From Pelargonium cotyledonis (lineage: Eukaryota; Streptophyta; Magnoliopsida; Geraniales; Geraniaceae), in the NCBI GenBank assembly GCA_036897625.1, contig JAYMTA010000225.1:1-34266 (forward strand): DNA of 34,266 nucleotides. The letters are read 5' to 3'. Every line of letters starts with the position of its first letter. Within the stretch, counting starts at the first letter, position 1. The position numbers and the translations under genes were made by a program. The notes below the pieces were generated by a model, which saw only the letters and a list, made by a program, of their open reading frames with translations, had not been told where the DNA came from and did no database searches. This document shows, in pieces, positions 20,468 to 31,700 of this stretch.

Positions 20468-20513
20468 CTCCGAATCATTTCACTGAGCTTAAAGCTTTCT
20501 AAAAATAGTAACT

Positions 20514-23500
20514 ATGGCGGTTACGCCTCTGCATCTGCTACTGTTCTCCATCTTCTTCGTCTTCTCTTTCTCCAGATTTGCATTAGCGGCCAATGTATCG
20601 TACGATCATCGCTCACTCATCATCGATGGCCAGCGAAAGCTCCTCATTTCCTCTGCTATTCACTACCCTCGCAGCGTCCCTGGGGTAAGAGAGACTGATA
20701 CACAATTTTATCGCATTTTCATGACTATTTGTTTTATGTTTGTTTGGTTCCCGAGAAAACCCAGGGGAAAAAGATTGTAGCTTTCGACTCGTTAGACCTT
20801 TCTGATTGTTGGGTTTGATGTAAAATGGAGAGCAATGAACCATTTTATAGTGGAAAGCTTAGCTGAATACAGCTATTTGTTTCATTGCATCACTGAACTG
20901 CACAATGAGGGTTTATATGCGATTGCCTATTTTGAGACATTTTCTTGAATTGTATTGGTTTCTGTTTGCAAATCTGATTGTTACAATAAGTGTTATTTAT
21001 TTATTTACTATAAGATTTTGAGTTAGAGGCAGAGACTCAACAAAAAAGTTGCAGCTGTTTCACCCTGTGTTTTGTGTTAGTTTGGTTACCTAGAAAACCA
21101 GGTAGAAAGAGATTGGAGCTTTTGACTTGTTTGGCCATTCTGATTTCTGGGTTTAATGTGAAAAAATTGAAATTGAAGTACCATGAACCAGCTCATAGTA
21201 TTTAATTATAAGATTTGCCTTCTTGGTGTTCTTTAGGAAGAGGTTGATCTGATGCAGCCCAACTGTTTGTTTAATTTCTTCACTGAAAGGCACCATCTGG
21301 GTTTATATGTGATTGCCTATTTTGAATGTCTTTCTTGTCTTTGATTTTTTTTTTCTCATCAATGTATTTTGTGGTTGTTTGGTTCCTGAGAAAACTCAGA
21401 AGAAAATGATTGACTCGTTCAACCATTCAGAATTGAGATTAGAGTTTGTGATAGTGTTAGTCATTTTTGTATGAATTCGTTTGTTGCAGATGTGGCCGGG
21501 GCTTGTTCAAACAGCGAAAGAAGGAGGTATCGATGTGGTAGAAACGTATGTGTTTTGGAACGGACACGAACTATCTCCAGGCAAAGTGAATGACACAAAG
21601 CTTTTTACTGTATAAATACATAAGATTTTTGTTAATCAACATGCTATATGTTGAATTGATCTTTTTTCTTTTTTACCTTTTATTTGGAGGACTTCTAGTA
21701 TTCTTTCGAGGGAAGATTTGATCTGGTCAAGTTTGTGAAGATTGTTCAGCAGGCTGGCATGTATTTGATTCTACGAATTGGGCCGTTTGTTGCCGCAGAA
21801 TGGAATTATGGGTATACTTATAGATTCAATAAATTAGTTTCTTGATTTAACAATCGTTCATTAATGTTGTTACTAGCTATTCCTTGTTTTTATTATGACT
21901 ATCAATTTCTGCAGTGGCGTGCCTGTTTGGTTGCATTATGTGCCTGGCACTGTGTTCCGAACAGATAATAAGCCCTTTAAGGTATTGCAAGAATCTTTAT
22001 TCCTTGTATATATCTTGAATTCTTTTTTTCCCGTACAATGTAAATGTGGGTTCAGTTTATTTAATCTGGTTTCTTTGGGATTATCAGTATTACATGCAGA
22101 GGTTTACGACCGTCATAGTGGATCTCATGAAACGTGAGAAACTTTTTGCTTCTCAAGGAGGTCCAATCATCTTGGCCCAGGCAAGTAAATTCTTTTATAA
22201 AATGTGTCAAATTCACTGTCTGATGAATGCTAAAAAAACCACATTCATCTTTCTACTGCAGGTCGAGAACGAATATGGATATTATGAAAAGTTCTATGGA
22301 GATGGGGGGAAGACATATGCCATGTGGGCTGCTAAAATGGCCGTTTCTCAAAATATAGGTGTACCATGGATAATGTGCCAACAGTGGGATGCTCCTGATC
22401 CAGTGGTGAGCTTTATTGCTAAAAATCTTCATAAAGTATTCGCAGTATTAATCTTCATTTTTACAGTACTTTGGGAAACGTAGATTCCAATTACCATTAA
22501 CACGGTAACACTAGGTAAATGAAAAAAAAAAAAAAAAAACGAGACATGCCCTGTAAGCTAACCAATTTGGTTCCTGACAGTATCTTAAACCTAGTGCATT
22601 TCTATTTCCTTGGAAATAAAAACTCCGTATAACATATAGTAAAGTTGAATACTTGTTTTACCGCATGTCATTTACTTGAACCTTTTGTGGGTTCTTATAA
22701 GTACATTTCTTCAGGCTAAAACCAGAATCTTTCAATCACAATATTGATCAGATGCAGTAATTCACGTTTGAATTAAGGTTGTTGCAAACTTCTAGTGCTG
22801 ATTTAATAATGTTGGAAGCATTATCAATACTATATGTTGTCCATATGATTTTCAAATATAGCAAGTTGTGATTTTGTCCAAGTTTAGGACTAGTTTTATT
22901 TATTTATTTATTTATTAATTCATTGGCGAGCTTTGGAACTGAGAATTCCAGTGCTGAGCTCTTTGAATAATGTTTTGGATTTTCTTCTTACAGATCGACA
23001 CCTGTAACTCCTTCTACTGTGATGATTTCAAACCTACTTCTCCAAACAGGCCAAAAATTTGGACTGAGAATTGGCCTGGATGGTAACGACTCATGTTTCT
23101 GATTCGCTCTCTCTTTTGATGTTTAGTCATTCTAGTTGTATTTGAATATGTAGAAACCAATCAAGTCAAAATAGAAGACTCGAATTGTTTATAAAAAATT
23201 ATGTGTAATGTTTATTACTCTGAGTTGATTCTTTTGTGGAGAAGCTAATATTAGATGTGATATGATTGTTCTTCTACTTTTTTCAGGTTCAAAACATTTG
23301 GAGGCAGAGATCCTCACAGGCCAGTTGAGGATGTTGCTTATGCTGTTGCTCGTTTTTTCCAGAAAGGCGGGAGTGTACACAATTACTATATGGTAATACC
23401 ACAAAATTTCTATCGCATGCACTTGAGGTCTATATAGTTTGATTCAGTAAACAGTTAGGTTAAATTCGGTACTTTACATTGTTTTACATAAATACTGATA

Positions 23501-26500
23501 TTTTATAATTTAGTACCATGGTGGGACGAATTTTGGCCGTACTGCTGGCGGACCATTCATTACCACAAGCTACGACTACGATGCACCGGTTGATGAATAT
23601 GGTGATCATTCTACATTTCTCATACTAGGGATTGTCGCGAACCGTTGTCGGGATATGAACATGTTTTTATTATTGAAACTTAGTATCAAAAAGTTGATAT
23701 TATGATTTTCCGTATGGTTTACAGGGTTACCTAGGCTTCCAAAGTGGGGACACCTAAAGGAACTTCATAAGGCTATTAAATTGTGTGAACATGCATTGCT
23801 GAATGGGGAGCCGACTCTTTTGTCACTTGGTCCGAACCAAGAGGTAACGATCCGGGTTTTCAAGTTCCACACTTCACCAATTGCATTTCCCGATATTCTA
23901 CGAAGACCATAGCGTTTAATCTGTATCCCATATTTGTTTGATAGGCGGATGTATATAAAGATGCTTCAGGAGCATGTGCTGCATTTATTTCCAACAAAGA
24001 TGACAAAGATGACAAGATTGTACAATTTCAAAACATATCATATCACCTTCCGGCATGGTCAGTTAGCATATTACCTGACTGCAAGAACGTGGTGTTTAAC
24101 ACTGCAAAGGTATCTTTGAAAATTGAATAGATAGACTGACATGCTTGCATGATGTGAACCACTGAACTATTCTACTTTCTGAAAGTAAGCCAATTTGCAT
24201 CGGGAAATACTTATTACGATTATTATATCGGTTTAAAATGCCTTCTAAATCATACCATCAGCTGATTTTAATATTGAAATGTCATTCGATTCATACTTTG
24301 GATTATCCTTCACTTATCAATGCAAATTCAACAGGTTGGAACACAAACTTCCAGAGTCGAAATGGTACCAAATGATGATGTGAAAGTTCTCAAATGGGAA
24401 ATATTTGTTGAGAACGCTGGGATTTGGGGACAAGCGGACTTTGTGAAAAACGGTTTTGTAGATCACATAAATACCACGAAAGATTCTACTGATTACCTTT
24501 GGCACACAACAAGGTAAATCTTTCTCTAAAGAAAAATTCATTTTCAGATAAAAAGTTGTCGGAGAAAGGGCAGGTCCTATTTGGGACTTATACGTCCACA
24601 GGTCATATGATGCCTTCCCCGAAAAAGTAATTCCATAAACATGCAGCCTTTTTGACCTCGCCCGTTTAGGCACGAGTGGGTTTGGCCCGAAGTCGACCCG
24701 TGACTCATTTTGCTTACAAAAATGAGCTGCATGCCATCATTGCCCACCCGATAATATTGGACATGTTAAGGACATGTGCGTATTTGGCTCGACACGTTTA
24801 GGCCTGAGCCTGAGCAGACTTGGCACGAACCCAGCCTGCAGCCTGATTTGCTAGGTCTAGGTACTACAACTCATATCATGAAGTAATCATATTAGCGGCC
24901 TGTTACTCTCTGACATTTAAGACCGTATTGAATACCGTTTGCATATTTATGTCCATCAGACAGTTATTGCAGCTTTCTTACATCTTGTAAATATCTTGGG
25001 CAGTATAACCATTTCCGAAAATGAAGAGTTCTTAAAGAAGGGAGGCCGGCCAGTTCTTATTGTTGAATCGAAAGGTCACACTCTCCATGCTTTTATTAAC
25101 AAGGAATTTCAAGGTAATAGTTTGTTTCTTTTAATATCATTCAGCAATTGTCTAATTGTTTCTTTTGAAAAAATGGCCCAATGGTCCGAGCTACACATTC
25201 AAAGTTCTTATAGTATATAGTACTGATTTCTAGTAGCACTTAAGCCAATACTTGTACAATGAATTGCCTCACTGAAGAAACTAACTAAATAAAATCTCCA
25301 AAAAAGGAAAGAAAGGAAAATGACCAAAACACCCTCAAACGAGCTCAGATTGCGAGAACACGGCCTAGGCACACGTCATGGACATGTAGTCTTGTTTGTT
25401 GTCCCATTTCGCTTGGACTGTGAATTCCAGCTCAATCTGTTGACGTCACTGCCTGGCTCAATGTAGTCACCGCTATGAACCATACTTTCTGTACCTTCAA
25501 TCACCCACCACAACCATACTCCACCAGTGTTTTATATTGTTATCTTGTGAAAATTTTCTATACAAGCTTCAACGAGCTGATTTAACGTGTATTTCTATTC
25601 AGGTACTGGAACTGGAAATGGCACACATTCTCCCTTCAAACTCAAGCAACCCATATCTCTCAAGGCCGGGAAGAATGAAATTGACCTACTTAGCATGACA
25701 GTTGGTCTTGCAGTGAGTTACTCTTCTTTGCTTATGTACTCGAGTAGTCGAGTCCCGTAAATAATTTTGTTTTCTATAGTTTCTGATTTTTTATTCATTA
25801 TGCTGTGTGTGTGTGTAAGTTTGTGTGATATTGAAATGGTTTGTCTGACATTATTTGCTATTGTATCTACTTTCAGACAGCAGGACCCTATTATGAGTTT
25901 TCACCAGCTGGTTTAACGAGTGTCACGATCAAGGGATTGAACAATGGGACAATCGACTTATCTGCAAATACTTGGACTTATAAGGTATCTATTTTCTAGT
26001 TCTTTCATAACCTAATGTAGTGTTTGAATTTAAAAAAATGGGATGAGAAAAGGAATGGAAATGAGATTCTCATTCCAAAATCCTCCCATGACCGAAAAAT
26101 TCTAATCCTAACATGAATTATGAGTCTTATTCCATTCATGAACAAAAATTACAATCCAAATGCAACGGCCAACTTTTTAGCTAGCATCACCCCCTTCCTT
26201 TCTTTTGTGTTTGTACAGCTTGGAGTAAAAGGGGAAAGCCTAAATATATACAAGGGAGACGGTTTAAACAGCAAAAACTGGGTATCAACCTCAGAACCGC
26301 CAAAGGGACAGCCTCTCACATGGTACAAGGTAAAAACAGTTGTAAATATTGCTTTTCTTGTGAAGAAAAATCGACTAGCCTTTCATGAAAGTTAGGTACA
26401 ATGATAATTATGTGGACTTTTCAGGCTATTGTAGATGCTCCTCCTGGTGATGAACCTGTAGGGTTGGATATGCTTAAGATGGGGAAAGGGATGGCTTGGT

Positions 26501-27841
26501 TGAATGGTGAAGAAATTGGAAGATACTGGCCGAGGAAAGCCCCTAAAAATGAGTGTGTCCAAGAATGCAATTACAGAGGCAAATTCATGCCAGACAAATG
26601 CAACACTGGCTGTGGCGAATCAACACAGAGATGGTAATGGATCAGTAGGAACACACTCACTCACACACACACGTATACATATATTACAGTTTAGCTAAAA
26701 CTGGCAATTTGAGACAACACAATTTAGGTGTGTTTGGCCTCAACATATTTTTAATGTGTCGTGTTTGTGTTGGACTTGTGAAAAATGTGACATGTTTACA
26801 CACAGATTCTTAAACTAACGCAAGACTGAAACGTGTCATGTTTGTGTTCAATATTTGAGCACGACTGTTAAACATATCGTGCTTGTATTGGCTCATGTAA
26901 TATGTATTGATCCTCTAACATACCTGACAACACAAGTTGCAAGCTCTGAGTTTAGTTGATGCTCATGATATAAGCATTCTTTTTGAAAAGTTAATGTTTA
27001 TCATGGATCAGGTACCATGTCCCACGATCTTGGTTCAAGCCATCTGGAAATGTACTGGTGATCTTCGAGGAGAAAGGAGGAGCCCCAACAAAGATCAAGT
27101 TCTCAAGCCGGAAAACTACAGGTGTGTGTGCTTTGGTCGGAGAAGATCACCCATCCTTGGAACTCGAGTCTTCGAAGAAAGCAACTGCACATCTCAAGTG
27201 CGCTAAGAATACTCGTATATCAGCTGTAAAATTTGCCAGCTTCGGAACTCCAACTGGAAAGTGTGGATCTTACAAGACCGGAGACTGCCACGATCCCAAT
27301 ACCATTTCAATGGTCGAAAAGGTAACATCTACTCTAATTCAGCCTACATAATCACTTCAACTAGACTAAATGGTAAACTGATCATGCATGCGTGTTTTTG
27401 GGGCTCAACATGAACACGATAATTAAACGTGTTGGGCACTCCAACAAAAACACAGCACAATTACAGAATCAGTAAGTCCAAACACGCTTATTTTGCGTCA
27501 TATCACATGTTGAGATCCGAATTGCCAACTCGACTTGATAGAACGTGTGGATAAAATAAGTACCGTAGGTCTTCATATTTCTCAAGCAAACTGATATCAG
27601 ACATTCAGACTCACAACCCATTTGTCCCATTTCTGCATAATGTTTCACATCATCGGGAACTTGTAAAACTAACTCCTCTGAGTCTCGAAATGTACTAGTT
27701 TCATGACATGCTTCCACACTGCTGTTGCAGGCATGTTTGGGCAAAAATGATTGTAGCATTGAGCTCACAGAAGGGAATTTCGATAACAGTTCGTGTCACG
27801 AAACAACCAAGAGACTCGCTGTCGAGGCAATTTGCACTTGA
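20514..27841 (+). CDS. BGAL10: Beta-galactosidase, GH35, BGAL10-like with SUEL lectin domain (19 exons)
   Basis: Secreted beta-galactosidase. In Arabidopsis the BGAL10 type removes galactose from xyloglucan in the cell wall. Exons: 20514-20684, 21490-21585, 21699-21811, 21915-21981, 22088-22180, 22262-22405, 22994-23082, 23287-23392, 23514-23601, 23725-23843, 23945-24109, 24335-24513, 25004-25113, 25603-25712, 25877-25984, 26219-26329, 26425-26633, 27012-27321, 27731-27841. They give 832 aa plus TGA. A signal peptide covers residues 1-25 (RFALA before ANVSYDHRS). The acid/base is Glu184 in QVENEYG and the nucleophile Glu253 in [38 protein letters not shown] and [19 protein letters not shown] place it in the BGAL10 clade. 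A Cys-rich insert lies at about 668-692 ([12 protein letters not shown]). A SUEL/galactose-binding lectin domain follows at about 753-831 with paired cysteines and [14 protein letters not shown]. Intron 5 is GC-AG; the others are GT-AG. Confidence 0.93.
20742..21460. repeat. Partial triplication inside BGAL10 intron 1
   Basis: TTTGGTTCCCGAGAAAACCC (20742), TTTGGTTACCTAGAAAACCA (21081) and TTTGGTTCCTGAGAAAACTC (21378) start diverged copies of the same segment. The first two copies also share GGGTTTATATG(C/T)GATTGCC. The spacing is 339 and 297 bp, and the third copy is short. Confidence 0.6.
22181..22182 (+). other. Non-canonical GC splice donor (intron 5 of BGAL10)
   Basis: The exon ends GGCCCAG and the intron begins GCAAGT. 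Reading on to exon 6 (GTCGAGAACGAATATGG) gives the required AQVENEYG active-site motif only if GC is used. The nearby GT (GCAA then GTAAAT) would shift the frame. CAG|GCAAGT is the usual strong context for GC-AG introns. Confidence 0.88.
22522..22539. repeat. Poly-A run of 18, BGAL10 intron 6
   Basis: This is a simple A18 tract in intron 6. A TTTA tetranucleotide run (about 22894-22916) lies in the same intron. Both are likely to vary in length between individuals. Confidence 0.9.
24660..24850. repeat. Degenerate CACG/GCCCG-type repeat tract, BGAL10 intron 12
   Basis: TTTAGGCACGAGTGGGTTTG, GAAGTCGACCCGTGACTC, GGCTCGACACGTTTAGGCC and TTGGCACGAACCC follow one another. This is related in wording to the CACGACACG tracts elsewhere in the window. 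It is non-coding. Confidence 0.45.
26016..26167. mobile_element. Foldback MITE-like element, BGAL10 intron 15
   Basis: The left end TGTAGTGTTTGAAT, the inner GGAATGGAAATGAGATTCTC, the core CATGACCGAAAAATTCTAAT and the right end CAATCCAAATGCAACGG match the layout of the elements in BGAL6 introns 7 and 13. It is a diverged copy of about 150 bp, ending about 50 bp before the exon 16 acceptor. Confidence 0.5.
26725..26935. repeat. CACGACACG-type repeat tract, BGAL10 intron 17
   Basis: ATGTGTCGTGTTTGTGTTGG, AACGTGTCATGTTTGTGTTC and AAACATATCGTGCTTGTATT recur in one orientation. The tract fills much of intron 17. Confidence 0.5.
27390..27545. repeat. CACGACACG-type repeat fragment, BGAL10 intron 18
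   Basis: GGGCTCAACATGAACACG, TTAAACGTGTTGGGCAC and ACACAGCACAATTACAG resemble the tract in intron 17 but in the opposite orientation. The fragment lies in the last intron, upstream of the exon that encodes the end of the lectin domain. Confidence 0.45.
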
Positions 27842-28756
27842 AATGATCATATCCTTTATAGATAGATTCAAGATCACAGAAACATCTCACAAACATGTAT
27901 TAGCAGCAAATGCTGCTCACTATTTCAATATTGCTGTAGTTAAGGTACTGTCAATAGTGCATGTTCAGAGGCTTAAGCCAATTGCTACCAATTTATGAGG
28001 TATTATTATTATTGTTATAAGTTTTCATTTGGTGCAAGAAAGGTTACAATCTATTTTGTAATTGGTTTCTACTTTCAGAGGTGATATATGAAATTTCGGA
28101 CGTGGGCATTGGCATAGCGCCGTAACGATAAGGTTGTAGTCTTGTAACTAGAATTTTGAGAGAACAAACTCGCACTCACTCATGTAGCCCATGAGCCACA
28201 GACTCAATTTGTAAGCAAACTTGGTCCCGAGTTGTTCTTGGGGTGAGCCCTCTTGGGCTCGGGTCTAAATGAGCTATCAAAACAATGTCCGGATATTTAT
28301 TGCTCAATATTACCTGTCGGGCAAATGATAGTCCACGAGTTTTGGACCGTCCCATCATATATTCATGCAATCCGACCCACAACTTGTAACATGCGAATAC
28401 TCACATTTCTCGTTGATTGGGTCTTTCCAATTCGGACCTGAAAAATTCTGACTTGAATTGCCAACTCTATGACATCGACGTGGTGATCGTTTTGAAACAA
28501 AATAGATGCTAAAAAGGACAATAATGAAACAAAATAGACATTGAGGGAACCAATTTGATACAAGAACAAACTTAACGGTCAATTGACAAAATAGCGAATA
28601 CTATAAACACTGTTTTGAAACATAATCCATAAACAAACTCTCTATAGAGCCCGCCACTGCTCAACTTCCATTTCTCCAAAACCACAGATAAACCCTCACG
28701 CGCAACCGCCACAATCTCCACGCGCCACCGCAACAATACACTCCAAGTCGCCTATA
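27842..28756. other. BGAL10 3' flank and upstream region of the DUF3727 gene
   Basis: 27842-28110 is probably 3' UTR and flank. 28160-28470 contains GGGTGAGCCC and TTGGGCTCGGGTCTAAATGAGC words typical of the degenerate repeats seen elsewhere. 28600-28756 is CA- and CGC-rich, a likely leader for the next gene. No clear TATA box is visible there. The short minus-strand frames in this stretch look like chance. Confidence 0.5.
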
Positions 28757-31700
28757 ATGGCTTCCACAAGCTCGACAATTTCAAATCTCTCCTCCCTTTT
28801 CCCTCTCAGAAACCTTCCCTTCTCTCCGCACCACAGGCTCTCACTCTCAGTCTCGTTCCCGAAATCGGCCCCAACCGCCGTACTCACCCTCTGTCTCGCC
28901 GCCAAGCCCCAGACCGGACACACCAGTAGACGCTCCTCTCCTTCCAACAACAAGAAGAGGAAACAGACCGGCGGTGGTGGTGGCCGTGGTGCTGACAAGT
29001 TTGAGTCCAAGTCCAAGTCAAAGGCGTCGACTTTGCGTCGTGGTGGTGATGCTGATTATAGGGTTGATGAGTCGTCGGAGTTTAACAAGGCTGGCTCCGG
29101 CCACCAACCGACGAAGCTGCTGAATCCTCCGGCTGGATTCGAGGTGGATGCTGAGGGTAGAGTACTCATGACCTCGTTGGAGCGAATAGTTACTCTTGTG
29201 AGTAATAGGTTTTTTTTTTGTTTGGTTTTATGTCAAATTAGCTGATTGATGGTTGTTCTGTTAGCTCAGATCTTTTGTCAATTGTTTCAAATAGCAACTT
29301 GCTACTATTGTGAATAATTTAGGGCATTTTGTTTAATTTCATGTCAATTTAGCTGAGTGCTAGTTGTTCTTTAGGCTCAATAGTAGTGGTAATTGTCTCA
29401 AAGAAGGAACTTGTTACCAATTTGAGTGATTTATTGAACTTTTGTTTGGTTTTATGTCAATTTAGCTGATTGGTAGTTGTTCTCTAGGCTCAATTCTAGT
29501 GTTCATTGTCTCAAGCATCTTGTTGTTACCACTAAGGAGGATGGAAAGTTTGATTCAGTACTAACAATGCGTATGGAAATGTAAGTGTTCCCTTTTCTTT
29601 TTCATAAGGAACTGATGAACATTTGCTTGTTTTTCGGATAGCGTTCTTTGTATTAGTCAGCTTTAACAATTTGAGTTTGTTATCACTAATCGAATTATCA
29701 TTAAATTGGTTCCATAATCTAAATAGGATAGTTCTTGCGGGATGGAGAGAGTGACATTGTTGTGTTACTGTGATACGAGGTGGTTTCAATGAACACTTGG
29801 GATTTTCTTGAATTTTACAAGTTATCATGTCAGTAACGCCCAAGATCATTTATGTTGCTTCCTTGGAGTTTTGGTCATTATACAATGCTAGTCTACGGTG
29901 GGCAAATAATTGTTCATTTATAGCGGCTTCCTTGCTTAATTCAAACTTAATGAAACATGATTGAGTTATTGCACATTTACATATTTTCCTAACAGTAATC
30001 AGTTCTAGTGGTATTCTTAATTATTTTATATCTCATGAACCGTGTTAGTGATGTTCTTTTCTTTGTCTTTGCATCCTCTAATTTTTAAAGTTCTAAAGAA
30101 ATTCATTGACAGGTTGATCCTGACAGTAAAAAGCCATTAGAGTGTGTTATAAGGAGAGCGTTCAGAAGTTCACAAGGTGATGAATGCATACTTGCTTGCC
30201 CGGTTGACATGTAAGTAATGTATCGGTTTTAGATATTAAAAAGCTTATTTCAAAATTTTCCTCCTCTTCCTGGATATCAATATAATAATAGAGGTTTTTT
30301 GTTTATTTATTAATACATTGATGTAATTGTTTTTGGATGCAGGCCCATTTCTATATTAAAGAGTAGTAACTTTGAAGGATGGTCAGTTGTAAGTATTGAA
30401 CTTTTGAGCCTTCGCACTGGAAATTTCTAGAGTTTTCTGTTCATTCATTCTCCCATCTCTAATATCTCGTTGGATATATGTGGGGTAGGTAGAGTTTTCA
30501 CTTTCAATTTTCAAATGTATCTTTTAGCCTTTTATATTGTCATTTATTTGTTGTCTTGTGCTAGCAATTCCGGTTTTGGGTTGAAAATGTCTAACCCAAA
30601 CTGCAAGAGGTGCGGATCCTAAGGGTTCTGGGTTTGGATTCGGTTCCAAATTGTCAGCTCTATTCTAGACAAACAGATGAAGCTTTGATGTTGAGTTAAC
30701 ATGTTCTAAACTTTTCTCCTTTCTGCATCTGCTTTTCTGTGGGATCTTGAATTTGTGAGAGTTCTCTTGATTTTAATATTTTCTGGGTTAGTATATATGT
30801 AGACATCATTATTGTTTTGTTTTTGAGTGAATTTTGTAAGCATTGAGGATCTTTCTATCAGCTCGGCTGTTTATTACGAGAAATAAATATTTTCAATCTG
30901 ATTTTTTTATGGAACCTTCACTGTCCTTATTACACGTTATTTACATGCATGTGTTAGATCAGTGATGAAGAAGTTGAAGCTGTTCGTCCCGATGCTGCAT
31001 ATGCTCTTGCCAAGATACATGTGCATTTTGTAAATAGCGGGTATGGTTACCATGGTGTGGATATTCTATTCTTTAAACACTCTCTTGGTTCCCCTTCTGA
31101 TATTCATTTGCTTCGTTATTTCTTTCTTTCTTTCAGATTTTGTTATACATCACGGGGAGGATTTTGCTATTGTGAAGATGACATATTTAATATTGACACA
31201 GGTATTGGTCTCATCATTATTTATTTTTATTGTTATTTCTTTAATGCTTAACGAGCCATAACAAATCGTTGATAGATTTATCTTTTTCAATAATATTAGT
31301 ACTCTTAACATGCCCCATCACAAAACCAATATCATCTTCTTATTGCATGCTGTGGTCTATTATGAACATTGACTGGCCCCCAAAAATTGAGCATGAAACT
31401 ACTAGCTCAACGATTTCTGATACCATTTTAGATTATATATTAATTTAACATAACTATGTTACAATTTTGTAGATGATGCTGAAGATGCAAAAGGCATAGA
31501 AGTTACAACCTTCCATGTGGTAATTCCACTAATTTGGTAGCATCTACTCTTTATATGGTTTCGTCTTGAATTTTGGAGGGACTAGAATCTTACAATAGCT
31601 ATAGCGAAAATCGCATTAAATCGGTGTGAACATGACCACATGTTCATAAAGCTTTCAGGTAAAGACTCGATTAGATCAATAGAGGACTTAGTTCTTTCAT

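Noticed and set aside
24317..24673. Minus-strand 118-codon frame across BGAL10 exon 12
   Set aside because: The plus strand here encodes [15 protein letters not shown] through DYLWHTT, a conserved GH35 region, so the antisense frame is a shadow.
28696..29016. Minus-strand 106-codon frame opposite DUF3727 exon 1
   Set aside because: It is a composition shadow of the Ser/Pro-rich transit-peptide exon, with no domain and no splice structure.
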